Position numbers and translations under genes: made by a program. From JAFMIX01 sp031371425 (GTDB taxonomy: Bacteria > Verrucomicrobiota > Verrucomicrobiia > Limisphaerales > JAFMIX01), in the NCBI GenBank assembly GCA_031371425.1, contig JANMJO010000303.1:1-7549 (forward strand): a stretch of 7,549 nt of DNA. Direction: 5' to 3'. Below, piece after piece: positions 1 to 5,429 of this stretch. The notes beneath the pieces are model-generated. The model worked only from the letters and a program-made list of their open reading frames with translations, searched no databases and was not told the origin of the DNA. Every line of letters starts with the position of its first letter. Positions within the stretch are counted from its first letter, which is position 1.

Positions 1-87
1 CGTGACGAACCCTCAAACCAAAAAAACAACTCTCAAACCTCACTTCCAGTTGACAACCCTCATAGGCGCTGCAGCGCATGGTTAGGC
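1..87 (-). other. attC recombination site of the first cassette (partial)
   Basis: Read on the minus strand, the site opens with the R'' box GCCTAAC (87-81), followed after three bases by the self-complementary GCGCTGCAGCGC (77-66), and then a G/T-rich stretch to the window edge. No sequence fitting the second core consensus (GTTRRRY) occurs between 80 and 1, so the attC should extend past base 1 and be longer than about 87 bp. The octamer CTCAAACC occurs twice on the plus strand (12-19 and 32-39). The attC call rests on the core box, its match to the cassette start and the nearby integrase. The folded structure cannot be completed from this window. Confidence 0.65.
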
Positions 88-103
88 GTATTATTGTCGG
101 CAC

Positions 104-337
104 TCATTGCTTCCTTTTGAGAACAAGCATCCAAATCACCGAACCGACGATGCACACTCCAGCGAAGACGAAAAAGAACCAAGCTTTTGAAGCAGCAAAC
201 TCAGCCGTCGAAACCTGCTTGCCGTGATTCATCATCGTGTCTCCCACTACGGACGGGAGGAGTCGTGACCTGAATAGCAATCCGACGACTAGCCCGCCCA
301 AACCAGCAATCAACATGGATAAGGGTGCTCTTTTCAT
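104..337 (-). CDS. Small two-helix membrane protein encoded by an integron cassette
   Basis: The 77-residue product is not a family I recognise. It has a short basic N-terminus (MKR), a first hydrophobic segment at about residues 5-22, a polar middle part (about 26-50) with basic residues R23 and R25, a second very hydrophobic aromatic segment at about 53-73, and a basic tail KRKQ. It should be a small inner-membrane protein with two transmembrane helices. The start codon lies about 20 bases inside the cassette, which is typical for cassette genes, and the stop lies 16 bases before the attC R'' box, so the gene fills the cassette tightly. No clear Shine-Dalgarno sequence precedes the ATG. Expression probably depends on a promoter in or near attI. 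Function is unknown, and no cleavable signal peptide is evident. Confidence 0.7.
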   Translation of the reverse strand: MKRAPLSMLIAGLGGLVVGLLFRSRLLPSVVGDTMMNHGKQVSTAEFAASKAWFFFVFAGVCIVGSVIWMLVLKRKQ

Positions 338-352
338 GAAGGTGACATATAC

Positions 353-452
353 GCCTAACCAGTATTAGACATGAAGTTTTGTGGCCTATCCTGTTTCACG
401 GATTTGAGGTTGCATTGGACGTAACGGCCTGTCCAACATATTTTTTTAAGAC
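353..452 (-). other. Presumed attI site and integron leader region
   Basis: This stretch lies between the integrase start (453) and the first cassette. On the minus strand it ends with the core GTTAGGC (359-353). Integrase would recombine between the G and the first T, i.e. between plus-strand positions 359 and 358. In known integrons this position holds attI and often the cassette promoter Pc. I could not find a convincing minus-strand -35/-10 pair here or in the first part of the integrase gene, so Pc is not assigned. The left boundary is firm. The extent of attI towards the integrase gene is inferred. Confidence 0.6.
415..436. promoter_or_regulatory. Inverted repeat in the integrase promoter region (possible operator)
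   Basis: TTGGAC (415-420) and GTCCAA (431-436) form a perfect 6-bp inverted repeat with a 10-base spacer, ending 16 bases before the integrase ATG. The left arm could serve as a weak -35 element, with CATATT (437-442) as a -10 element 16 bases further on. That would make the integrase transcript almost leaderless. A two-fold symmetric site overlapping a promoter suggests a dimeric repressor. Integrase genes in other bacteria are often under LexA control, but this sequence does not match the LexA boxes I know. Confidence 0.35.
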
Positions 453-1496
453 ATGACACCGGATGATTTGTTTCCAGAAAAGGCGGCAACAAAGGCTGCA
501 GCCGTGCCGTTGGACGGTCTGCGGCCCAATCCCAAAGGCCGGCTGCGGGAGCAGTTTCATGAAGTGGCGCGGTTCCAGCATTTGTCGCCGCGCACGGAGC
601 AGTCGTATTGGGAATGGGCGGTGCGGTATCTGAAATTTCACCGGGAACGGGTCGGGGTCTGGACGCATCCGCGGGATTTGGGCAGCACGGGAGTGACGCC
701 GTTTTTGACGGACCTAGCGTTGCAGGGGGTGTCGGTTTCCACGCAGAATCAGGCGTTGAACGGGCTGTTGTTTTTGCACCGGGAGGTGTTGCACCTGCGG
801 TTTGTGGCGGGGGATTTTCAGCGGGTGTCGCGGCCGCCGCGCCTGCCGGTGGTGTTGAGCCGGGACGAGGTGCGGGAGTTGATCGGGCTGCTGGAGGGGA
901 CTTACAAGCTGATGGGGCAACTGTTGTATGGCACGGGGCTGCGGCTGCTGGAACTGCTGCGGCTGCGGGTGAAGGATATTGATTTTGCGCGCGGCCAGAT
1001 CATGGTGCGGGAAGGCAAGGGCGGCGGGAGCCGGGTGACGATGCTGCCGGAGAGCGTGCGGGAGACGTTGCAAAAACATCTGGAGCGGGTGCGGAAATTG
1101 CATGAGCGGGATTTGGCGGATGGTTTCGGCTGGGTGCCGCTGCCGGGGCAACTGGCAAAGAAGTATGTGAACGCGGGCAAGGAATGGTCGTGGCAGTGGG
1201 TGTTTCCATCGGCGCACCGTTCGCGCGACCCGGTGAGCGGACGGATCGCGCGGCATCATACGGCGGAAACCGGGTTGCAGCGGGTGATGAAACAGGCGGT
1301 GACGCGGTCGAGCCTCAACAAGCCGGCTTCCTGCCATACTTTGAGGCATTCGTTTGCGACGCATCTGTTGGAAGGCGGGACGGACATCCGCAATGTGCAA
1401 GACCTGCTCGGCCACAAAAATGTGGCGACGACACAAATCTACACCCACGTCATGCAAAAACCGGGCATTGGTGTGCGCAGCCCGCTGGATGCGTGA
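453..1496 (+). CDS. intI: Integron integrase (IntI-type tyrosine recombinase)
   Basis: The 347-residue protein catalyses site-specific recombination between attI and folded attC sites, inserting and excising gene cassettes. The N-terminal SAM-like core-binding domain spans about 30-125. The catalytic domain follows with all expected residues: R164 in GTGLR, K189 in GKG, H295 and R298 in CHTLRHSFATH, H321 in LLGHKNV and the nucleophile Y330 in TTQIYTHV. The family-specific extra segment that separates IntI from XerC/D is present at about 221-253 (a VPLPGQLAKKY patch followed by EWSWQWVFP), and the tail GVRSPLD is typical of IntI. Length is close to the usual 320-340 residues, with a slightly longer N-terminus. 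The gene is intact and divergent from a cassette, as in most integrons. No clear ribosome binding site precedes the ATG. Confidence in the family is very high. Confidence 0.95.
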   Translation: MTPDDLFPEKAATKAAAVPLDGLRPNPKGRLREQFHEVARFQHLSPRTEQSYWEWAVRYLKFHRERVGVWTHPRDLGSTGVTPFLTDLALQGVSVSTQNQALNGLLFLHREVLHLRFVAGDFQRVSRPPRLPVVLSRDEVRELIGLLEGTYKLMGQLLYGTGLRLLELLRLRVKDIDFARGQIMVREGKGGGSRVTMLPESVRETLQKHLERVRKLHERDLADGFGWVPLPGQLAKKYVNAGKEWSWQWVFPSAHRSRDPVSGRIARHHTAETGLQRVMKQAVTRSSLNKPASCHTLRHSFATHLLEGGTDIRNVQDLLGHKNVATTQIYTHVMQKPGIGVRSPLDA

Positions 1497-1530
1497 CTGC
1501 CGTGGCAGCCGGTTTTCCGTGTCCGAAAAA

Positions 1531-1539
1531 TGTTAAAAT
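1531..1539 (+). promoter_or_regulatory. Possible extended -10 promoter for the dksA-rpmG-rpsR unit
   Basis: TGTTAAAAT fits an extended -10 element (TG, one base, then TAAAAT, five of six matches to consensus). No good -35 element lies 17 bases upstream, which extended -10 promoters can tolerate. Transcription would start near 1546 and leave a leader of about 100 bases before the GTG at 1645. The site sits within an AT-rich inverted repeat (AAAAAT at 1526-1531 and ATTTTT at 1538-1543). The rest of the 148-base gap between intI and the next gene shows nothing else I can name. Confidence 0.35.
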
Positions 1540-1644
1540 TTTTGTGGCGTAATTGGTTTTGTTTGCTACTCTCACGCGCCCTTGAATGGATGATAGGCAT
1601 TCGTTTGAGAGGCGAGATTTCAGTTTGAATTTTGTTTTAAAATC

Positions 1645-2238
1645 GTGACGACAAAGAAAAAAGTCATCAAAAAGGTTTCCAAGGCAGTCAAGCCGCCCGC
1701 TCCCGCCACGGCAGCGTCAATTTTGGGGCGGCCGGCCTCCTCCAAATCCAAGCATGGCACGAACGGCATGGTCAAGATCAAGGGGGAGTGGCAGAAGTTT
1801 TACAACCGCCTCCTCGAATTGCGCGAGCAGTTGATGAAGCAGATGGACGGGTTGGCCGAGGAATCGGCGCAGGAGATGGCCGGTTACAGTCTGCACATGG
1901 CGGATTCCGGCACGGATAATTTTGACCGCGATTTCGCGTTGAGCCTTCTCTCGTCCGATCAGGACGCGATTTACGAGATTGAAGAGGCGCTGAAGCGCAT
2001 CGAGAAAAACGTGTACGGCGTATGTGAGTTGACCAGCAAGAACATCCCCAAGGCCCGCTTGGAGGCGATTCCCTGGACGCGGTATACCGTGGAAGCCCAG
2101 GCGCAGTTGGAGCGCGATGGCGCGTTGCGCCAGCGGCGGATCGGGTCGCTTGGTTCGGTGGAAGTGGCCACTGGCGGAGAAGTGGAAGAGTCGGATAACG
2201 AAGAGCCGGAAGAAAAACCGTTGAAGGAAAAGGAATAA
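1645..2238 (+). CDS. DksA/TraR-family protein with a degenerate zinc finger
   Basis: The 197-residue protein resembles DksA/TraR/YteA-type factors, which in well-studied members enter the RNA polymerase secondary channel and modulate transcription initiation. A lysine-rich, probably disordered N-terminus (1-45) precedes a helical part (about 47-124) with an acidic turn around D87-D96. The signature finger region follows at about 124-155 (YGVCELT, IPKARLEAIPWTRY). Of the four zinc-binding cysteines only C127 remains. The other three positions are T130, T148 and A151, with the normal 2-17-2 spacing kept, so zinc binding is unlikely. The C-terminus is acidic (180-197). The start is GTG with no obvious Shine-Dalgarno sequence. 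The basic N-terminus supports it, because the next start candidate would remove it. The gene leads rpmG and rpsR with a 4-base gap to rpmG. The physiological role is inferred from the family only. Confidence 0.85.
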   Translation: MTTKKKVIKKVSKAVKPPAPATAASILGRPASSKSKHGTNGMVKIKGEWQKFYNRLLELREQLMKQMDGLAEESAQEMAGYSLHMADSGTDNFDRDFALSLLSSDQDAIYEIEEALKRIEKNVYGVCELTSKNIPKARLEAIPWTRYTVEAQAQLERDGALRQRRIGSLGSVEVATGGEVEESDNEEPEEKPLKEKE

Positions 2239-2242
2239 ATTT

Positions 2243-2410
2243 ATGGCCCGTGAAACCATCACCATCGAATGCACCGAGGCACGCAAGGAAGGCAAGTCGC
2301 CCTCCCGCTACATGACCTCCCGCAACAAAAAACTGAAGACCGAGAAGCAGGAATTGATGAAATATAATCCCGCGCTTCGCCGTCACACCCTGCACAAGGA
2401 GATTAAATAA
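2243..2410 (+). CDS. rpmG: 50S ribosomal protein L33
   Basis: The short gene encodes 55 residues, starting MARETITIEC and ending LRRHTLHKEIK. The L33 pattern is clear: an N-terminal beta strand, the SRYMTSRNKK block at about 21-30, and the C-terminal RHTLHKE motif. L33 is a small protein of the large subunit near the E site. Zinc-binding L33 forms carry two CxxC pairs. Here only C10 remains, and the C-terminal pair is replaced within YNPALRRHT, so this is a zinc-independent type. A GGAAAAGGAA stretch at the end of the preceding dksA-like gene can serve as ribosome binding site, and rpsR follows after 3 bases. Translation is probably coupled across the three genes. Confidence 0.93.
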   Translation: MARETITIECTEARKEGKSPSRYMTSRNKKLKTEKQELMKYNPALRRHTLHKEIK

Positions 2411-2413
2411 TTT

Positions 2414-2677
2414 ATGCCTCGCAAAACCAATACCGATAAAGACAAGCGCGGCTCGCGCGGCAAAAGCTCCACGATGGAGCGTCGCACCCCGCGGCCCAAG
2501 CCCAAGACCGATTTCACAATTGACGCCTTGGACTACAAGAACGTGAATCTGCTCAAGCAGTTCGTGACCGACCAAGGCCGCATCCTGCCGCGCAAATACA
2601 CCGGTCTGCCCGCGCAATACCAGCGCCGGATGACCAAGGCCATCAAGCGCGCCCGCCAGATGCTTCTCATGAAGTGA
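2414..2677 (+). CDS. rpsR: 30S ribosomal protein S18
   Basis: The 87-residue protein has a basic, flexible N-terminus (about 1-32) followed by the conserved S18 core: IDALDYKNVNLLKQFVTDQGRILPRKYTGL, described here as the IDYKN-type strand (about 36-45), the RILPRK block (about 56-61), and the helical YQRRMTKAIKRARQM tail. S18 binds 16S rRNA with S6 on the platform of the small subunit. AAGGAG at 2396-2401, inside the end of rpmG, is a good Shine-Dalgarno sequence about 12 bases before the ATG. Pairing of rpsR with rpmG is common in bacteria. More usual partners such as rpsF, ssb or rplI are not adjacent here. The strong terminator at 2707 closes the unit. Confidence 0.95.
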   Translation: MPRKTNTDKDKRGSRGKSSTMERRTPRPKPKTDFTIDALDYKNVNLLKQFVTDQGRILPRKYTGLPAQYQRRMTKAIKRARQMLLMK

Positions 2678-2706
2678 TTTTTCGCGCGAACCGCGAAGCT
2701 AACAGG

Positions 2707-2740
2707 CAAAACGCCACGCTCACGCGTGGCGTTTTGTTTT
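2707..2740 (+). terminator. Rho-independent terminator after rpsR
   Basis: A perfect 13-bp stem (2707-2719 with 2724-2736) closes on a TCAC loop and is followed by TTTT. The core of the stem is AACGCCACGC. It lies 30 bases after the rpsR stop. Because the arms end in AAAA/TTTT, the hairpin could also stop leftward transcription from the convergent prmA unit, although the minus-strand side lacks a T-run beyond the stem. Confidence 0.88.
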
Positions 2741-2760
2741 CATCGGGAATGGTTGCGGCA

Positions 2761-2946
2761 CTACACGGCTTCTTCCGTCAACCACTCGTCCGGGTGCAGA
2801 TACTCTTTGACCTTGCGGCGTTCGTAGCGGTTTTTCTGGGCCTTTTTTGGACAATGATCCGCTTTGGGGAAGGGGTGATTCGGATCTTTGATGACTTCGC
2901 TGATGGCTTCCAATGATTTTGTCATAGTCTTCCAATTGCCTTTCAT
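2761..2946 (-). CDS. Small basic hypothetical protein downstream of prmA
   Basis: The product has 61 residues from the first ATG (2946), or 54 from an internal ATG at 2925. The internal start follows GGAAG closely and gives MTKSLEAISE. The protein is charged and soluble, with a lysine/arginine-rich middle (PKKAQKNRYERRK) and an acidic end (DEWLTEEAV). It has no cysteine pair, signal peptide or membrane segment, and I do not recognise a named family. It lies 59 bases after prmA on the same strand and ends shortly before the shared terminator, so it is probably the last gene of the rph operon. Basic composition and the ribosome-related neighbours would fit an RNA- or ribosome-associated protein, but this is only context. 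Coding status is likely, not certain. Confidence 0.55.
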   Translation of the reverse strand: MKGNWKTMTKSLEAISEVIKDPNHPFPKADHCPKKAQKNRYERRKVKEYLHPDEWLTEEAV

Positions 2947-3005
2947 ACCGGCATCAGCGCGAACGATGCCAGATGGTTATGAGACTCAACGTGGAAGTAA
3001 TACGT

Positions 3006-3977
3006 TCAAGAATTTGTTCTAGGAAGAAAAAACGTGCCGGAACGCCATTCTTTTTCGTTGCGTCCGGTCACGAACCTCAGGCCTGCCTGTTCGTAAGCCT
3101 GCCGCACCGCCTCAAATTCACGCTTCAGGATGCCCGCCAGCACCAGCACGCCGCCGGGTCGCAGGCGGTTCACAATGCGTTCGCGCTCGGCCAGTAGCAG
3201 CGTGGAAATCAGGTTGGCACAGATGAAATCATACTTGCGGGCGCTCTCTTGAGGCAGCTTCGTCAAATCCTTGCGGCCTAGGGCGACCCGGTGTTGCACC
3301 CGGTTTTGTCTCGCGTTCGCTTTGGCGACGCGCACCGATTCCGGGTCGAAATCAAATGCGCTGACCGGCGCGTAGCCGAGCTTGGCTGCCGCAATGGCGA
3401 GGATTCCCGATCCCGTGCCGATGTCCAGAAATGAGAGGTTCGAGTGTCCGATTTTGAATTTCGAGTTCTGGTGAGGTGCGTTCAACTTGAAACCTGAAAC
3501 CCGAAACCCGAAACGATGCCTCACCAGTTCCGCCAGACAGAATCCTGTCGTTGCGTGATGCCCCGTGCCGAAGCTCAAGCCAGGGTCGAGCACAATCACC
3601 GCCTGGCTGGGCTTGGGCTTGCGCTTGATCCAGCTTGGCCGCAGCAGCAGCGCCGCGCCGATTTCGATGGGCTTGAAGTGCCGCTTCCACGATTCCGCCC
3701 AATTTTCGCGGGCGAGGCGGCGGGTGGTGATTTTACAGCCGCCGAGGTGGAGTCCGGCTGGCTTGATGTTTTTCAATTCGCGGGTCAAAGCCCGACGGTT
3801 GGCCTGCGTCCACACGGAAAAATTCGTTTCATAAACCGACACCACGGAGGTCTTGGTCTTTTCATTGGCATAAACCGCTGGCGTCTGGCCGAAAATTCTT
3901 TCCAATACCAAACCAACGGCCTCCTCGGCTTCCGCTGTGGTCGTCACGGATATTTTCAGCAGCGGTTTTTGTGTCAC
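3006..3977 (-). CDS. prmA: Ribosomal protein L11 methyltransferase
   Basis: The 323-residue enzyme would trimethylate amino groups of ribosomal protein L11 using S-adenosylmethionine in the cytoplasm. The N-terminal substrate-recognition domain (about 1-100) ends in the conserved ENWAESWKRHFKPIEIG block. The catalytic domain shows DPGLSFGTGHHATT (131-144), SAM motif I DIGTGSGIL (185-193), the acidic DFDPESV (209-215) and the NLIS loop (255-258) typical of PrmA. I chose the GTG at 3977: it overlaps the phosphatase stop as GTGA, indicating translational coupling. Longer in-frame extension to 4328 would lie wholly inside the phosphatase gene and has no family similarity. Between H154 and F183 the linker is about 20-25 residues longer than I expect for the family and is encoded by repeat-like DNA. 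The core motifs are intact, so the enzyme is probably functional. Confidence 0.92.
   Translation of the reverse strand: MTQKPLLKISVTTTAEAEEAVGLVLERIFGQTPAVYANEKTKTSVVSVYETNFSVWTQANRRALTRELKNIKPAGLHLGGCKITTRRLARENWAESWKRHFKPIEIGAALLLRPSWIKRKPKPSQAVIVLDPGLSFGTGHHATTGFCLAELVRHRFGFRVSGFKLNAPHQNSKFKIGHSNLSFLDIGTGSGILAIAAAKLGYAPVSAFDFDPESVRVAKANARQNRVQHRVALGRKDLTKLPQESARKYDFICANLISTLLLAERERIVNRLRPGGVLVLAGILKREFEAVRQAYEQAGLRFVTGRNEKEWRSGTFFLPRTNS
3435..3515 (-). repeat. Repeat-like insertion inside prmA, with four tandem heptamers
   Basis: This segment encodes residues 155-181 of PrmA. On the plus strand it holds four tandem 7-mers at 3488-3515 (TGAAACC, TGAAACC, CGAAACC, CGAAACG) and an AT-richer part at 3445-3475 with TTTGAATTTCGAG. 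Similar wording recurs in intergenic DNA here: ATTTGAAATT twice at 4600-4623 and CCCGGAACCTGAAAC at 6148-6162. The reading frame is kept. Its translation (RFGFRVSGFKLN, then HQNSKFKIGHS) does not look like conserved PrmA sequence. Confidence 0.6.
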
Positions 3978-4594
3978 GCGCCGGTCCTCCAAGGAATATG
4001 GTTGAGCGATTCCAGCACGAAGCGGCCGCCGTCGTGGATATTCAGTTCGGTGACGCTCGCGTAATCCACTGAAAAATATCCCGTCAGCGGCAGCGGTATG
4101 CCGAGGGCTTTCGCTATCAGCGCGCGGATGACGCCGCCGTGGCAAAACACCCCCACCGTCTGCCCGGGATGCGTGGCGAGCATCTCCTGCAGGCAACGCT
4201 CCACCCGGCACTTGTAGTCGAGGATGGGCTCGGAGTTGGTGACCCAACCCTGATCCAATGCTTCCAGCCATTGGTGGGGTTCGATGTCGTGTTGGGCGCA
4301 GGCTTCCTCCCAGACCAGCCCCGTCCAATCGCCGAAATCAATCTCCCGCAAATCGTCCATCACGACGGGCCGGGGCATGTGGTCGCCGAGCGATGGGGCG
4401 AGCGTCTGCTGCACGCGCTTCATCGGGCTGGCATAGATCGCGTCGAATTTCGTGGGGCGCAGGTGCCGGGCCAGAGCCGCCGCCTGCTCGTGGCCGCGAG
4501 GCGAGAGGTTCATGTCTATGCGACCGCCGAAGACGCGTTGGTAATTTTCCTCCACCTCGGCGTGGCGCAGCAGGAGCAGACGAGTCATGGCCAT
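3974..4594 (-). CDS. Histidine phosphatase (phosphoglycerate mutase-like) family protein
   Basis: The 206-residue protein belongs to the branch of the histidine phosphatase superfamily that includes GpmB, CobC and broad phosphatases. The phospho-accepting histidine is H11 in LLLLRHAEVE (RHA replaces the common RHG). The other active-site residues are visible: R60 in ASPMKRVQQT, acidic E84 in LREIDFGDWTG, and H152 in VFCHGG. GGRIDMNLSPRGHEQA at 23-38 is also typical. Length matches the family. The substrate cannot be told from sequence; a cobalamin-pathway role (CobC) is possible but no cobalamin gene is nearby. The gene starts 27 bases after rph, directly behind an AT-rich repeat. ATG codons at 4594 and 4588 are both possible starts, with no clear Shine-Dalgarno sequence. 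Its stop overlaps the prmA GTG by 4 bases. Confidence 0.88.
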   Translation of the reverse strand: MAMTRLLLLRHAEVEENYQRVFGGRIDMNLSPRGHEQAAALARHLRPTKFDAIYASPMKRVQQTLAPSLGDHMPRPVVMDDLREIDFGDWTGLVWEEACAQHDIEPHQWLEALDQGWVTNSEPILDYKCRVERCLQEMLATHPGQTVGVFCHGGVIRALIAKALGIPLPLTGYFSVDYASVTELNIHDGGRFVLESLNHIPWRTGA

Positions 4595-4599
4595 TGGAA

Positions 4600-4623
4600 A
4601 TTTGAAATTCGGAATTTGAAATT
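4600..4623. repeat. AT-rich direct repeat between rph and the phosphatase gene
   Basis: ATTTGAAATT occurs twice (4600-4609 and 4614-4623), separated by CGGA. It also forms a small palindrome, with AAATTC and GAATTT on either side of one base. The rph stop codon TAA falls inside the second copy. The DNA is far poorer in G+C than both neighbouring genes. It resembles the segment in prmA at 3445-3475, which suggests a short repeat family spread in this genome. Confidence 0.6.
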
Positions 4624-5362
4624 AACCGATCGCCTGTTCCTGTGCGACGAGCAATTGCCGCACGCCCGTCTTGCCGAGCGCGAGTAGCGACGCGAGTTGA
4701 GCTTCGGTGAAAGTGGCTTCCTCGCCCGTGCCTTGCAGCTCGATGAATTCGCCGGCGGAATTCATCACGAGATTCATGTCCACTGCCGCCGCCACGTCCT
4801 CCGTGTAGCACAGGTCCAGCAGCGCCGCGCCGCCGACGATGCCCACGCTCACCGCCGCGATGGCGTGGGTCATGGGGTTTTCCTTCAGCTTGCCTTCGGC
4901 AATGAGTTTCCGCATCGCGAGTGAGAGCGCGACGTAGGCGCCGGTGATGGCTGCGGTGCGCGTGCCGCCATCGGCCTGCAAGACGTCGCAGTCCACGCAG
5001 ATGGTGCGCGCGCCGACTTTTTCCAGATCCACCGCAGCGCGCATGGAGCGGCCGATGAGCCGTTGGATCTCCGAGGAACGCCCGTCCAGCTTGCCTTTGG
5101 AGATGTCGCGGGGTTTGCGCGTGAGGGTGGAGTAGGGGAGCATGGAATACTCGGCGGTGAGCCAACCGCCCGCGACCTTTTGCTCCTTCATCCAGCGCGG
5201 CACGGATTCCTCCACGGTCACGCCGCAGATGACGCGGGTGTTGCCCCACTCCACGAGCGTGCTGCCGGTGGCGTAGGGGGCGATGTGGTTTTGGAAACGC
5301 AGCGGTCGGATTTGGTCGGCGGTGCGGCCATCGGCGCGGGGGAGGAAAATAATTTCAGCCAT
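4622..5362 (-). CDS. rph: Ribonuclease PH
   Basis: The 246-residue protein is a phosphorolytic 3'-to-5' exoribonuclease that trims tRNA 3' ends, using phosphate and releasing nucleoside diphosphates. It normally forms a hexamer. Hallmarks are the N-terminal GRTADQIRPLRF (12-23), the EYSMLPYSTLTR block (71-82), phosphate-site R95 in GRSSEIQRLIGRS, T134-R135 in DGGTRTAAITGAY, and the acidic pair E188-D189 plus D195 for metal binding. Length matches the family (about 240). I start at the ATG of MAEIIFLPRADGR (5362). Upstream in-frame codons would be read from the palindromic repeat region and are not family-like. No Shine-Dalgarno sequence is visible, and the nearest promoter candidate would give an almost leaderless mRNA. 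rph probably leads the operon with the phosphatase gene, prmA and a small basic protein. Confidence 0.95.
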   Translation of the reverse strand: MAEIIFLPRADGRTADQIRPLRFQNHIAPYATGSTLVEWGNTRVICGVTVEESVPRWMKEQKVAGGWLTAEYSMLPYSTLTRKPRDISKGKLDGRSSEIQRLIGRSMRAAVDLEKVGARTICVDCDVLQADGGTRTAAITGAYVALSLAMRKLIAEGKLKENPMTHAIAAVSVGIVGGAALLDLCYTEDVAAAVDMNLVMNSAGEFIELQGTGEEATFTEAQLASLLALGKTGVRQLLVAQEQAIG

Positions 5363-5372
5363 AATGCGCGCG

Positions 5373-5400
5373 ATGTTAAACGCCAGCTGCGGGATGGCAA
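5373..5400 (-). promoter_or_regulatory. Candidate promoter of the rph operon
   Basis: On the minus strand TTGCCA (5400-5395, five of six matches to the -35 consensus) is followed after 16 bases by TAACAT (5378-5373, four of six matches to -10). Transcription would start about 4 bases before the rph ATG. This fits the missing Shine-Dalgarno sequence but needs RNA evidence. Confidence 0.35.
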
Positions 5401-5429
5401 CGCGGAAAAGCGGAAACCGAGCTGCGGTA

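Larger units (their letters stand above)
1..358 (-). mobile_element. First gene cassette of an integron (partial, runs off the left edge)
   Basis: On the minus strand the unit begins just after the G of a GTTAGGC core site (359-353), carries one small ORF (337-104), and ends in an attC-like region whose R'' box GCCTAAC lies at 87-81. The start of the cassette and the R'' box are inverted copies over 13 bp (79-91 and 349-361). This is the expected signature of an integron cassette, because in the circular form the two halves rebuild one attC arm. The cassette reads away from the divergent integrase gene at 453, which is the standard integron layout. The far end of the attC (the R' box) is not inside the window. 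Later cassettes may lie to the left, but none can be seen. Confidence 0.8.

Noticed and set aside
1..60. CTCAAACC copies as a CRISPR or tandem array
   Set aside because: There are only two short copies without regular spacers, inside the attC-like region.
714..1457. Long minus-strand open frame opposite intI (247 codons)
   Set aside because: It is antisense to an unmistakable integrase, is rich in H, P, Q and R as expected for a shadow in GC-rich DNA, and has no family motifs.
1526..1543. AT-only inverted repeat after intI as a terminator
   Set aside because: The stem is made of A-T pairs only and is too weak. The extended -10 pattern within it is the better reading.
1778..2617. Minus-strand open frame of 279 codons opposite dksA-like, rpmG and rpsR
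   Set aside because: It spans three real genes in antisense and its composition is low-complexity. No motif is recognisable.
3978..4328. Longer prmA start giving a 440-residue protein
   Set aside because: The extra part lies inside the phosphatase gene in another frame and is unlike PrmA. The GTG in the GTGA overlap gives a normal start.
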